A stretch of 64,000 bases of DNA. It comes from Salibacterium qingdaonense (lineage in GTDB: Bacteria > Bacillota > Bacilli > Bacillales > Marinococcaceae). The stretch lies in assembly GCF_900114715.1 (NCBI RefSeq), contig NZ_FOTY01000012.1, positions 25,314 through 89,313 of the forward strand, in the 5' to 3' direction. Below, one piece after another: positions 17,388 to 26,404 of this stretch; within the stretch, counting starts at the first letter, position 1; each line of letters opens with the position of its first letter. Position numbers and translations under genes: made by a program. Under the pieces are notes generated by a model. The model was not told where the DNA came from and ran no database searches. It was given only the letters and a program-made list of their open reading frames with translations.

Positions 17388-18829
17388 TGCTGGAGCGAAT
17401 GGTTACGCAGTTCATGCAGCAGGCTTTCCGTATCCGGGGACGACAGTGTTATATCAGGAACTGTGCCCGCAGTCTGTAGTGCTTTGTCCGTTTCAGGACC
17501 ATGAGCGGTTACGGTCTTATTAGTCAACCATTGTACAGGAGAAATTCCGTGTCTGTCCAATTCCTTCCATAAGATGTGAACCGCTTGGGAAGAAGGGACA
17601 ACGACAGTGTTTATCCAATCGTTGTCAAGAAGTGCAGCGGTCGCTTTGGCTGTATTTTTTTTATGAATAAGACGGTGACTCACCCATTTCTGTGAAAAAA
17701 GCTCCGCTTCGCTGCCGGCATGTTCCGGACCGATCCACAAGCTGTCCGGGCCCGGACTTTCATCTGTGTATTCGGCAAACAAGCCGTACGATTCCAGTTT
17801 CCAAAGCGTACGAAGAGAGGCAGTTGTAATCCGGTCAGGAAGGGTGCGGAGATCGATTCTGTTTTGTTTCAGCTCGTTTAACAGCACATCGACACTTTCC
17901 TCAGCCGCGACGTGCAGACGGTGAAACGGATGAGGGGATACAAGCGGTTTCGTTTCCCGTGTGTCAACGGTATAACCCGGCGCTTCCAGTACCTCCGCCC
18001 CGAGTGAACGAAGAGCTGGTGCAATGCTTCCTGCTGCGGCTGACGTTTTCACAATCCAGACAAACCGGCCGAAAAGGGGTTTCTTTTCGAGCCATTTTAA
18101 TTTACGGTGCAGCGCAGCCGTCTCGCCGACAATCGTAATGGCAGGATTTTTAATCTGCTGCTGCTCAGCTTTTTCCTGAATACGCTCAAGAGGAGCTTCG
18201 GCCACGCGCTGCCTGGAAGTGGCTGCCCATTCTATGACAGCCGCCGGTGTGGCCGGGTCTTTTCCGTTTTCTATCAGTCTTCGTGCAATCGTACCGAGGT
18301 TTTTCATCCCCATGTAAAAAGCTGCTGTATCAATGCCGGCAGCGAGCGATTTCCAGTCAACGCCCGGCTGGCCGTCTTCTGCTTTTGTATGACCGGTCAC
18401 CGCCGCAAAACTTCCTGACAAATCCCGGTGTGTCACTGGAATTCCGGCATACATCGGCCCTGCCATCCCAGCGGTAATACCAGGCACCATTTCATAGGTG
18501 AGCCCGGCTTTCACCAGCGCTTCTGCCTCTTCACCGGCTCTGCCGAACATACCGGGATCCCCGCCCTTTAAACGTGCCACCGTGAATCCTGCCAAGGCTT
18601 TCTCCACCAGAATCTGCTGAATCGTTTCCTGTCTGAGGTGGTGGCGCTCCGGGAGTTTGCCGCAGTAAATATACTCAGCATCCTCCCGCACGTATTGTAA
18701 AAAAAGGGGATGAACAAGGCGGTCATAGAGGACCACGTCTGCCTTTTCGAGGCACTCTCTGCCTTTTACAGTAATAAGACCGGGATCACCCGGTCCTGCG
18801 CCAATGAGGAATACGTTCCCCGATGTCAT
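17384..18829 (-). CDS. Fused uroporphyrinogen-III C-methyltransferase/HemD-like protein
   Basis: The N-terminal part (about residues 5-245) is a CobA/SUMT methyltransferase with V-F-L-I-G-A-G-P-G-D-P-G and the later V-V/P-G-I-T-A-G and P-V-T-H-R-D motifs. It adds two methyl groups to uroporphyrinogen III to make precorrin-2. The C-terminal part (about 255-481) resembles uroporphyrinogen-III synthase (HemD), with V-V-V-P-S-S-Q-A-V-H late in the chain. B. subtilis YlnD has only the first domain (about 257 residues). The ATG at 18829 has GGGAGG 7 nt upstream; the open frame reaches further into cysC but that is not coding. Confidence 0.88.
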   Translation of the reverse strand: MTSGNVFLIGAGPGDPGLITVKGRECLEKADVVLYDRLVHPLFLQYVREDAEYIYCGKLPERHHLRQETIQQILVEKALAGFTVARLKGGDPGMFGRAGEEAEALVKAGLTYEMVPGITAGMAGPMYAGIPVTHRDLSGSFAAVTGHTKAEDGQPGVDWKSLAAGIDTAAFYMGMKNLGTIARRLIENGKDPATPAAVIEWAATSRQRVAEAPLERIQEKAEQQQIKNPAITIVGETAALHRKLKWLEKKPLFGRFVWIVKTSAAAGSIAPALRSLGAEVLEAPGYTVDTRETKPLVSPHPFHRLHVAAEESVDVLLNELKQNRIDLRTLPDRITTASLRTLWKLESYGLFAEYTDESPGPDSLWIGPEHAGSEAELFSQKWVSHRLIHKKNTAKATAALLDNDWINTVVVPSSQAVHILWKELDRHGISPVQWLTNKTVTAHGPETDKALQTAGTVPDITLSSPDTESLLHELRNHSLQQ

Positions 18830-18863
18830 ATTTTTTCCTCCCGAAACGTCCTTCTCTGCGATG

Positions 18864-19469
18864 TTAGACAAGACCTTTCTGCTGAAGAACACCGACGATG
18901 TGATGTACTGCTTCTTCAATCGACTGATTCTCCGTGTTAACAACAACTTCCGGTTCTTCCGGTTCTTCATATGGCGCGCTGATGCCGGTGAAAGAAGAAA
19001 TTTCACCGCTTCTCGCTTTGGCGTAAAGACCTTTAGGATCCCGGTCTTCACATGTCGATAAGCTGCAGTCTACATGAATTTCAATAAATTCACCATCATC
19101 CAGAAGGTTTCGTACCTGCTCTCTGTCCTCCCGGTAAGGGGAAATAAAAGCGGTGCTGACAATCTGGCCACTGTCGACAAAAAGTTTCGACACTTCTCCG
19201 ATACGGCGGATATTTTCCTGACGCGCGTCCGGTGAAAAACCGAGATCACTGTTCAATCCATGCCGCACATTGTCCCCGTCGAGCACATATGTTTGTTTGT
19301 TTTCTTCAAACAGCTTCCGTGATACCGCATTGGCAAGGGTCGATTTGCCGGATCCGGAAAGCCCTGTGAACCAGAGCACAAAGCTTTCGTGTCCGTTTTT
19401 GCGGTTTCTCTCATCCCGGCTGACAGAAGCGTCATGCCATACAATATTATTCGAATCCGTGGCTGCCAT
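18864..19469 (-). CDS. cysC: Adenylylsulfate kinase
   Basis: Phosphorylates APS to PAPS using ATP. The 201-residue protein has the P-loop G-L-S-G-S-G-K-S-T (36-44), the D-G-D-N-V-R APS-binding stretch and the F-I-S-P-Y-R-E-D motif. It lies 25 nt after sat in the sulfate operon. Confidence 0.95.
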   Translation of the reverse strand: MAATDSNNIVWHDASVSRDERNRKNGHESFVLWFTGLSGSGKSTLANAVSRKLFEENKQTYVLDGDNVRHGLNSDLGFSPDARQENIRRIGEVSKLFVDSGQIVSTAFISPYREDREQVRNLLDDGEFIEIHVDCSLSTCEDRDPKGLYAKARSGEISSFTGISAPYEEPEEPEVVVNTENQSIEEAVHHIVGVLQQKGLV

Positions 19470-19494
19470 TTTTCTGCTCCTCTCTATCGTTCAA

Positions 19495-20637
19495 TCAGGT
19501 TACCGTTTCCTGCATCCCTTTAATCAACACTTCCACGACCTCCGGACGGCTGAATTCGCGCGGCGGCATTTCACCGTTTTTCAGCATTTCGCGTACTTTC
19601 GTTCCGGATAGAATGACGTGGTGTTCTTTGCCGTGCGGGCATGTTTTGCCGGATGCCATATTCTCACATTTGGTACAGTAAAAGCTGTGTTCAAAGAAAA
19701 GTGGTTTGATACCGAGTTCCTCCGCCGTAAATTCACGGAAAATATGCTGAGCGTCGTACGTGCCGTAATAATCGCCGACACCGGCGTGGTCCCGTCCTAC
19801 GATAAAGTGGGTGCAGCCGTAGTTTTTGCGGACCATGGCATGAAAGATGGCTTCCCTCGGCCCTGCATAACGCATGGCAGCTGGAAATACAGCAAGAAAC
19901 GTACGCTGCTGGGGATAATAGTCTTTCAGCAGTACTTCGTAACTCTCCATACGGACGTCCGCCGGGATATCTCCGGGCTTCGTTGCACCGACAAGCGGGT
20001 TTAGAAAAAGACCATCGACGGTTTCAAGAGCCGTCTTCTGAATATATTCATGGGCACGGTGAACCGGATTGCGTGTCTGGAATCCGACAACCGTTTCCCA
20101 GCCTTTTTCTTCGAATGTTTTCCGTGTCTGCGCCGGTTCAATGTAGTAGGCATCGAACTGTTCATGCAGGATATCCTTCACGAGCGTAATATCTCCTGCC
20201 ACGTAATAATCCGGACGGGAATAGAGATTGTTCACGCCGGCGTGCTCGGAATCGGTCGTGCGGTATACTTTCTCCGCCTCATTTTCTTTATCCGGGGTGA
20301 AAATCTCTTCCACGTCGATCACACCGTACGTTATTCCATCGTACACAAGCCGCGCTTCCCCGGCGGACTGGAGTTCTTCCGCTTTTTCACTGTCTACCGG
20401 AAGCGTGATGGGAATACTCCACACGGTGCCGTCTGATAGACGCATCGTTTCCACGACAGAGCCGTACTCCCGCTTATTCAAAAATCCTGTAAGCGGGCTG
20501 AACGCTCCGTTTGCGATTAATTCAAGGTCGGATAAGGCGATATCGTCCAGCTCAATGCCGGCTTCAATACCGCTTGTGTCCCGGCTGAAATCCTTTCTGT
20601 TAATTAATGTGCCTCCGTTTGGGATACTTGCCGTCAT
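19495..20637 (-). CDS. sat: Sulfate adenylyltransferase
   Basis: Makes APS from sulfate and ATP, the first activation step. The 380-residue protein has the catalytic [11 protein letters not shown] motif and the G-R-D-H-A-G-V-G motif of homomeric bacterial ATP sulfurylases. A cysteine cluster near the C-terminus (Y-C-T-K-C then G-K-T-C-P-H) is typical of Bacillus Sat and may bind zinc. It directly follows cysH, about 30 nt away; the cysP permease gene found between them in B. subtilis is absent. Confidence 0.95.
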   Translation of the reverse strand: MTASIPNGGTLINRKDFSRDTSGIEAGIELDDIALSDLELIANGAFSPLTGFLNKREYGSVVETMRLSDGTVWSIPITLPVDSEKAEELQSAGEARLVYDGITYGVIDVEEIFTPDKENEAEKVYRTTDSEHAGVNNLYSRPDYYVAGDITLVKDILHEQFDAYYIEPAQTRKTFEEKGWETVVGFQTRNPVHRAHEYIQKTALETVDGLFLNPLVGATKPGDIPADVRMESYEVLLKDYYPQQRTFLAVFPAAMRYAGPREAIFHAMVRKNYGCTHFIVGRDHAGVGDYYGTYDAQHIFREFTAEELGIKPLFFEHSFYCTKCENMASGKTCPHGKEHHVILSGTKVREMLKNGEMPPREFSRPEVVEVLIKGMQETVT

Positions 20638-20667
20638 CGTTACAACAATCCTTTCCTGTCTGGTGAT

Positions 20668-21372
20668 TTATTTATGAAGTCCGCATTCCGTTTTACCCTG
20701 GCCGCTCCAGCGTCCGCTCCGAAGATCTTCTCCCTCGAGCACCTGGGATGTGCACTGAATACAGCCGATGCTTGGGTAGTTCTGGTCATGCAGTTCATTG
20801 TAAGGCAGGTCAAATGCTTTGATATACATCCACACGTCATCCCATGTCCAGTGAATCAGCGGACAGATTTTAACGGAATTAAAACGGTTATCCTGATTGA
20901 CAAACTGGGTGTTCTTTCTGGAAGGAGACTGTTCTCTCCGCAGTCCTGACATCCAGGCATGATAATTGCTGAGCTCGTTTTCAAGCGGCTCCAGTTTCCG
21001 GATCGCACAGCACTGGTCCGGGTTGGTTTCCCAGAGGCGGTCTCCTACCTGTTCCGCCTGCTCCTGCGGTGTCCATTTCGGCCGCAGCATCTTGATATTT
21101 AATGACGGATAACGCTCTTTCACCCGGTCTATCAATTCGTAGGTTTCCTTAAAATGAAAGTCGGTATCCAAAAAGGCTATCGTCGCATCGGGTTTGACTT
21201 TGCTGATCAAATCGATCAAAACCATGCCTTCGGCGCCGAAACTGCAGGCATACACAAGATCGTCTCCATAATTATCATAACTCCATCGTATCACATCACG
21301 CGCGCTTTTTCCTTCCAGTGTGTTATTCACTTCATTTATATCGGCAGGTTCAAGTGTTTCATAGGTAATCAT
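20668..21372 (-). CDS. cysH: Phosphoadenylyl/adenylyl-sulfate reductase
   Basis: Reduces activated sulfate to sulfite with thioredoxin. The 234-residue protein has the C-terminal catalytic motif E-C-G-L-H (C230) and two cysteine pairs, C-C in D-Q-C-C-A-I and C-x-x-C in C-I-Q-C-T. These are the [4Fe-4S] ligands of the APS/PAPS reductases of Bacillus. It is the first gene of the operon and has a good promoter upstream. Confidence 0.95.
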   Translation of the reverse strand: MITYETLEPADINEVNNTLEGKSARDVIRWSYDNYGDDLVYACSFGAEGMVLIDLISKVKPDATIAFLDTDFHFKETYELIDRVKERYPSLNIKMLRPKWTPQEQAEQVGDRLWETNPDQCCAIRKLEPLENELSNYHAWMSGLRREQSPSRKNTQFVNQDNRFNSVKICPLIHWTWDDVWMYIKAFDLPYNELHDQNYPSIGCIQCTSQVLEGEDLRSGRWSGQGKTECGLHK

Positions 21373-21468
21373 TGGATAACCCCCTATCCACGAATGCGAG
21401 GTTCACATCGGGATTGATTTTAATTCATAGTATGCCTATCGAGATTATATGTTTAGTTGTTTATCGTT

Positions 21469-21497
21469 ATTTTAGATACTATTTTGAAAAAAGTCAA
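21469..21497 (-). promoter_or_regulatory. Promoter of the cysH operon
   Basis: TTGACT at 21497-21492 and TAAAAT at 21474-21469 are 17 bp apart. The leader to cysH is about 95 nt. No S-box or T-box core was found in it, so control is probably by a DNA-binding repressor. Confidence 0.75.
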
Positions 21498-21640
21498 TGC
21501 TTCTGCTTGAATCTTTTCCCATCTTTATACTTGGAGAGGGAGCGCACATACTATCTGCCGGAGGTGCGAAATCATTGGCTCATGTTTTGGCGGTGTGTAA
21601 TAATAGTAGCAAATACTTAGAACCTTGGAGGGTGCAAACG

Positions 21641-22636
21641 ATGCGTGTTATTGATAATGAAGGAATCACCGATCCCCGTATAAATCTTGCTCTGGAAGAA
21701 TTCGCTCTATATCACATGGATCTTGATAAGGAAGACACGTACCTATTGTTTTACGTGAACGAGCCGTCCATTATTATAGGAAAAAACCAGAACACCATCG
21801 AAGAAATTAACGTTGATTATGTAGAAGAACACGGTGTTCACGTCGTCCGCCGGCTCTCCGGAGGCGGGGCGGTCTATCATGACCTTGGCAACCTGAACTT
21901 CAGTTTTTTGACCAGAGACGACGGTGACAGCTTCCACAATTTCAAAAAGTTCACCCAGCCTGTTGTCGACGCACTGAACAGCATGGGTGTCCCGGCGGAA
22001 TTGTCCGGGCGGAACGACCTGCAGGCGGACGGGAAAAAAATATCCGGCAACGCCCAGTTTTCTTCAAAAGGACGAATGTACAGCCACGGTACGTTAATGC
22101 TCGACTCAAGAACCGAAAATATCGTCTCAGCGTTGAATGTAAAAGACGAGAAAATCAGATCCAAAGGAATCAAATCAATCAAAAGCAGAGTCGGCAATAT
22201 TAACGATTACCTGGAGGCCCCGCTGTCCGTCGGGGAATTCAAAAACCTGCTGCTGCGCCACATTTTCGAAAACAGCCCGGAGATTCCTTTCTATACATTG
22301 ACCGAAGAAGACTGGGCCGAAGTCCACCGGATTTCCGAGAAACGATACAGCAACTGGGACTGGAATTACGGCAAATCCCCTGCGTTTGATATTCACCGTT
22401 CTCATAAATTCGATGCCGGCTTAATCGACATCCGTTTCAATGTAAAAAAAGGGGTTATCCAGTCCTGCAAAATATACGGAGACTTCTTCGGGACAGCGGA
22501 AGTGGCTGATATCGAGCGTACACTCGCAGGAACAAAGTATGAGATGGCTGCCTTAAGAGAAGCACTTGCTCCGTTCAACCTGCAGGAATATTTCGGTCCG
22601 ATTGAGGACGAAGATTTCTTCTCTCTTTTGTACTAA
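21641..22636 (+). CDS. lplJ: Lipoate-protein ligase
   Basis: Attaches free lipoate to dehydrogenase and glycine-cleavage subunits through lipoyl-AMP. The 331-residue protein has the signature R-R-L-S-G-G-G-A-V-Y-H-D near residue 70-81 and the G-K-K-I-S-G-N-A-Q lysine motif; the C-terminal accessory domain is present. The ATG at 21641 has TTGGAGGG 9 nt upstream. It is divergent from cysH and forms its own unit. Confidence 0.93.
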   Translation: MRVIDNEGITDPRINLALEEFALYHMDLDKEDTYLLFYVNEPSIIIGKNQNTIEEINVDYVEEHGVHVVRRLSGGGAVYHDLGNLNFSFLTRDDGDSFHNFKKFTQPVVDALNSMGVPAELSGRNDLQADGKKISGNAQFSSKGRMYSHGTLMLDSRTENIVSALNVKDEKIRSKGIKSIKSRVGNINDYLEAPLSVGEFKNLLLRHIFENSPEIPFYTLTEEDWAEVHRISEKRYSNWDWNYGKSPAFDIHRSHKFDAGLIDIRFNVKKGVIQSCKIYGDFFGTAEVADIERTLAGTKYEMAALREALAPFNLQEYFGPIEDEDFFSLLY

Positions 22637-22795
22637 TGGACGTTCTTTAGGGCAAATGTATGTCTTTCATCCGACCCAGGTGCTGAATCCTGTCGATTTC
22701 TGCTGCTTATTCTAAGCTATTCGACCCTTACCGAGTGCTTTTGGGACTTCTACAATGGGGAAAAGAGTCAAATAAGTGCAAGAAGGGTGAAAGAC

Positions 22796-23803
22796 ATGCT
22801 GACAAACGCAGAAATTGGAATTGATTTGGGTACCGCCAATATTTTAGTCTATACAAAAGAAAAAGGAATTGTTTTGAACGAGCCATCTGTTGTAGCACTG
22901 AACTCCAATACAAATGAAGTGCTGGCAGTTGGAAGTGATGCCAAGAACATGGTTGGAAAAACACCGGGCCAGATTGTTGCGATGCGGCCGTTGAAACTAG
23001 GAGTAATTGCCGATTATGACGTAACATCGACCATGCTCAAACATATCATGAAGCAGATCAGTAAAGAAAGCGGGTTTACGGCACGGAAACCGAAAGTCAT
23101 CGTCTGTACACCGTGCGGCTCGACCTCGGTAGAGCGCCGCGCCATTCGTGACGCAATCATGAGCTGCGGCGCAAAGTCGGTCCATCTCATTGAAGAGCCC
23201 GTTGCCGCTGCAATAGGTGCCGATCTGCCGGTGGACGAGCCGGTGGCAAATGTCATAGTCGATATCGGCGGCGGCACTTCTGAGGTCGGTATTATTTCCT
23301 ACGGTGGCATTGTTTCATCCCAGTCCATTCGACGCGGCGGGGACAACCTGGATGAAGACATTATTCAGTACGTCCGAAAAACCTACAACCTGCTGATCGG
23401 CGAGAGAACAGCCGAAGAAATTAAAATTAATATCGGTAATGCGAGTCCCGATCATGAGGAACAATCCATCGAAATCAGAGGGCGTGATCTTGTTTCGGGG
23501 CTGCCGAAACCGGTTGTTCTTCACTCCGGAGAGATTCATCACGCCATCGCTGAATCGCTTGACCATATTCTCGAAACCATCCGCGAAACATTGGAAACCT
23601 GCCCTCCTGAGCTGAGCGGTGACATCGTGGATCAAGGGATTATTCTTACCGGAGGCGGAGCATTGTTAACCGGCATGCAGGAATGGCTCAGCGAGCGCAT
23701 TATCGTTCCTGTCCACGTCGCACCAAATCCACTGGAGGCCGTCGCCGCAGGAACCGGAAAATCCCTGAAAATCATCGACAAACTCCAGGAAGCTTCTGTG
23801 TAA
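22796..23803 (+). CDS. mreBH: Rod-shape protein MreBH
   Basis: Actin-like filament protein that guides side-wall synthesis. The 335-residue chain has the phosphate-1 loop G-I-D-L-G-T-A-N, the D-I-G-G-G-T-S-E phosphate-2 loop and the late I-L-T-G-G-G-A-L-L adenosine motif. It stands alone without mreCD, and its [12 protein letters not shown] start and C-terminal I-D-K-L-Q fit MreBH better than MreB or Mbl. The ATG at 22796 has AAGGGTG 6 nt upstream. Confidence 0.9.
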   Translation: MLTNAEIGIDLGTANILVYTKEKGIVLNEPSVVALNSNTNEVLAVGSDAKNMVGKTPGQIVAMRPLKLGVIADYDVTSTMLKHIMKQISKESGFTARKPKVIVCTPCGSTSVERRAIRDAIMSCGAKSVHLIEEPVAAAIGADLPVDEPVANVIVDIGGGTSEVGIISYGGIVSSQSIRRGGDNLDEDIIQYVRKTYNLLIGERTAEEIKINIGNASPDHEEQSIEIRGRDLVSGLPKPVVLHSGEIHHAIAESLDHILETIRETLETCPPELSGDIVDQGIILTGGGALLTGMQEWLSERIIVPVHVAPNPLEAVAAGTGKSLKIIDKLQEASV

Positions 23804-23841
23804 CACCACTTAAAGCACCGATTCAGGTTACAAAATAAAAA

Positions 23842-23885
23842 AGCCCGCCCGGTAACTGCAGTTTCTGTTACCGGGCGGGCTTTTT
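23842..23885 (+). terminator. Strong terminator after mreBH
   Basis: A stem of about 16 bp (AGCCCGCCCGGTAAC and its complement) with T-run TTTTT. Confidence 0.93.
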
Positions 23886-23920
23886 AGATTCTGCTTTTGG
23901 CAGGACCGGGGAGTGGCGGA

Positions 23921-24108
23921 TGGACACTAAGTGGATAGTATTCATTATTAGTGTCCATGAACGACGTCTCCGGGGATACTAACACACTTTCACACACAAT
24001 TAGTGGTCATTCATATAGATTAACACCCACTATTTTTCTATTTTTATGCGTTAGTGTCTATGAATGAAGGTTCGGTGGACACTATATCTTTTTTCCCCAT
24101 TCATAGTG
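23921..24108. repeat. Cluster of GTGTCC/ATGAA motifs in gene-free DNA
   Basis: The gene-free stretch 23886-24133 holds a perfect 10-bp inverted repeat (TGGACACTAA at 23921-23930, TTAGTGTCCA at 23948-23957). It also holds a direct repeat TTAGTGTCYATGAAYGA at 23948 and 24051 and related copies near 24000 and 24092 (the last inverted). No open frame is convincing. It could be a small mobile repeat, an array of protein sites, or a decayed element. Confidence 0.55.
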
Positions 24109-24133
24109 GACACCGCCGGTAACGTGACATACG

Positions 24134-24170
24134 AAAAACGCTCCCGGCTGTCTTCTTGATAACCGGGAGC
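24134..24170 (-). terminator. Terminator after the BCCT gene
   Basis: GCTCCCGG/CCGGGAGC stem followed by a T-run on the minus strand. Confidence 0.88.
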
Positions 24171-24201
24171 ATTTAATTTATCTGTCAGAAGACAGAAAGC
24201 T

Positions 24202-25722
24202 TCACTTGATATTTTGTTCTTTGGCAAGTTTTTTCGCTGCACGCGGGGCGAGCCATACCATCGGAAGGAGCAGGATGGAAACCGGCACTGCCGTAACGAC
24301 GATGAAATTCTGCAGCGCACTGACGCTTCCCTCTCCAATATAAAGAAGAATCGCTGCGATACACCCCATCAATACTGCCCAGAACACCCGGATACGGCTG
24401 TCCGGATTGTCACTGCCGGTCACACCCATCGCTATCGTAAATGCCATCGAGTCTGTCGTAGTTACAACAAACAGAATCGTCAGCAGGAGAAACAGCGGCG
24501 TAATAACCATTGACAGTGGAAACTGCTCGGTGATGGCAATCATTGCCGCATGCATACCGGTATCCATAAGAGCGTTCGATACAGAACCGGGATTCTGCTG
24601 CTCAAAAAAGACACCTGATCCTCCGACGACCGTAAACCAGAACGTTGTCACAAGCGGCGCAATCACACCGACGGCAATCATCAATTCCCGAATTGTGCGT
24701 CCGCGCGAAATTCGTGTGACAAGCATCGCCATCATCGGTCCGTATCCGATGAACCATCCCCAGAAGAAGACCGTCCATGAGCCTAACCAGTCATTATTAC
24801 CACGGTACAGCCCCATATTCAGAAATTCACTGGCATATGTGCCCATCGAAACAAGATATTGGTTTACAATAAAGGCGGTAGGACCTATAACGAGAAGGGC
24901 AGCCAGAAGAAAGAGCGCAAGGCTGACATTGAACTTACTTAACCATTGAATCCCTTTATACAAACCTGTCACGGCAGAAATGGTCGAAATAATAACGACA
25001 CCTGCAATAATAGCCAGCTGGGTGCTGAAAACATCTGGTATACCAAAGACAGCTTCCAGTCCGTAACTTGCCTGCAGTCCCAGAAAGCCGATCGGCCCGA
25101 TAGTGCCGGCTGCCACGGAAATAATCGAAAACGCATCAATCAGTTTTCCAAAAAAACTGTGGCTGATTTTCTCACCGAAGATAGGATAAAGCAGTGTTCT
25201 CGGTTTTAATGGCATTCCTCTGTGATAATGCCCGTATATCAAGACAACGGCGCTTAATGTGCCAAGGATGGCCCAGGCAAGGAAACCCCAATGCATGAAG
25301 CTTTGAGCAAGCGCCGGTGCTGCCTGGTCTTGGAGACCTTGCTGCTTAAACAGAGGCGGAGCATCCATGAAATGGTACATTGGTTCAGCCGCCGCCCAGA
25401 ACACACCTCCTCCTGCAAGAAGGGTCGCCATAATCATCGAGATCCATTTAAACGTGGAAATTTCGGGCTTTTCCATGTTCCCCAATTTGATGCGGCTGTA
25501 TTTGGAAACGGCAAGCCATATGGCGACGGCGAAAGTGGCAAGCATCAATACCTGCCAAAATGCGCCGAAATAGGTGACAGACCACCCAAATGTTGTGTTA
25601 ACAAACGTTGTGATGCTTTCAAGATGAATAAATGATACCAGGACAAATAATAGTAATAGACCGCCGCTGATTCCCAGGACGGTCCAATCAGTGCCTGACT
25701 TGTTCTGCTGTGATTCCGGAAT
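24202..25722 (-). CDS. BCCT-family transporter, probable ATT start
   Basis: Predicted uptake carrier for betaine, choline or carnitine, driven by Na+ or H+. The chain has the family core with I-S-M-I-M-A-T-L then G-G-V-F-W-A-A-A-E-P-M-Y-H-F and later the F-F-W-G-W-F-I-G-Y-G-P helix-8 region. The first ATG/GTG/TTG codon in frame is TTG at 25548, which would cut off TM1. The frame is open upstream to 25746 and encodes a normal BCCT N-terminus with TM1. In this stretch AAGGAG is followed 9 nt later by ATT at 25722-25720, giving 506 residues, the usual length. I therefore place the start at this ATT, although a mutated ATG is equally possible. Confidence 0.8.
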   Translation of the reverse strand: MPESQQNKSGTDWTVLGISGGLLLLFVLVSFIHLESITTFVNTTFGWSVTYFGAFWQVLMLATFAVAIWLAVSKYSRIKLGNMEKPEISTFKWISMIMATLLAGGGVFWAAAEPMYHFMDAPPLFKQQGLQDQAAPALAQSFMHWGFLAWAILGTLSAVVLIYGHYHRGMPLKPRTLLYPIFGEKISHSFFGKLIDAFSIISVAAGTIGPIGFLGLQASYGLEAVFGIPDVFSTQLAIIAGVVIISTISAVTGLYKGIQWLSKFNVSLALFLLAALLVIGPTAFIVNQYLVSMGTYASEFLNMGLYRGNNDWLGSWTVFFWGWFIGYGPMMAMLVTRISRGRTIRELMIAVGVIAPLVTTFWFTVVGGSGVFFEQQNPGSVSNALMDTGMHAAMIAITEQFPLSMVITPLFLLLTILFVVTTTDSMAFTIAMGVTGSDNPDSRIRVFWAVLMGCIAAILLYIGEGSVSALQNFIVVTAVPVSILLLPMVWLAPRAAKKLAKEQNIK

Positions 25723-25908
25723 AAGTTTTCTCTCCTTTTTTAACCTGAACCGTCCTTCCCTCCGTTATAAGAACGTACAGGGCTTTGCTGTTTAGTGTTT
25801 GCACACAAGGCGAAAATATAACACGGTGCTGCATCTGATGTAAATTGTAAAAGACTCTTCAGCTTAAGAGAAAGATTTTATACACCGTTTATTATTGCGA
25901 AAAGATAT

Positions 25909-25939
25909 AAAAAAGGAGCTTCCCGTAGTGGAAAGCCCC
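25909..25939 (-). terminator. Terminator after the 32-residue peptide gene
   Basis: A 10-bp stem with two G-U pairs (GGGGCTTTCC with GGGAAGCTCC, loop ACTAC) followed by T6 on the minus strand. Confidence 0.85.
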
Positions 25940-25948
25940 TGTATCTAT

Positions 25949-26047
25949 TTACTGCACGTTTGTGTGTGGAAAGCGCTTCTCGGCTTCCTTCTGCAGTTCA
26001 CTTGCGTCAAGGATAATGTTAGCGATGCTTTTTAGAATGTTTTTCAT
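25949..26047 (-). CDS. 32-residue peptide gene
   Basis: A short frame from ATG 26047 to TAA 25949, followed 10 nt later by a clear terminator and preceded by promoter-like DNA (TTGAGG, 17 bp, GATAAT about 26090-26119). It encodes M-K-N-I-L-K-S-I-A-N then I-I-L-D-A-S, a positively charged amphipathic start followed by a charged tail. The ribosome binding site is weak (GGTGAAG). No family is recognised. Its self-contained unit suggests a real small protein, perhaps membrane-associated; function unknown. Confidence 0.5.
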   Translation of the reverse strand: MKNILKSIANIILDASELQKEAEKRFPHTNVQ

Positions 26048-26353
26048 GGTACTTCACCACTTTCTTGTCGATTACTGTGTTCATTATCGATCATTCATTG
26101 GAAAACCTCAAAAAGCAATGTCAACCATGAAAACGAAAACATTCAAAATGAAAGCGTTCATCATCTCCTATTTTCTCTTTTTTTCTTAAAAATCCTCCTT
26201 ATTTCTTTATTATACGATTTCCTGTCTCTTCAAAGGTTTTCAAACTGAAATATTGCTCCTGCAATGCAGGCAGGCGCTTTCACTAAAAAGTACAAGTACA
26301 GCACCGGTCCAATTGCCGGCTTCCGCTACTACCAATGGTTACTATCTTTTCAT

Positions 26354-26390
26354 CGAAAAAAGGAGCTGCACCCCAAAAGGTGCAGCTCCT
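26354..26390 (-). terminator. Terminator after the peptide-binding protein gene
   Basis: A perfect 12-bp stem (AGGAGCTGCACC and complement, loop CCAAAA) with A-run that reads as T-run on the minus strand. The gap 26190-26353 shows no gene. Confidence 0.9.
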
Positions 26391-26404
26391 TTCCACTGCT
26401 TGAT

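Noticed and set aside
21373..21468. S-box or T-box leader before cysH
   Set aside because: No conserved S-box or T-box sequence could be seen in the roughly 95-nt leader.
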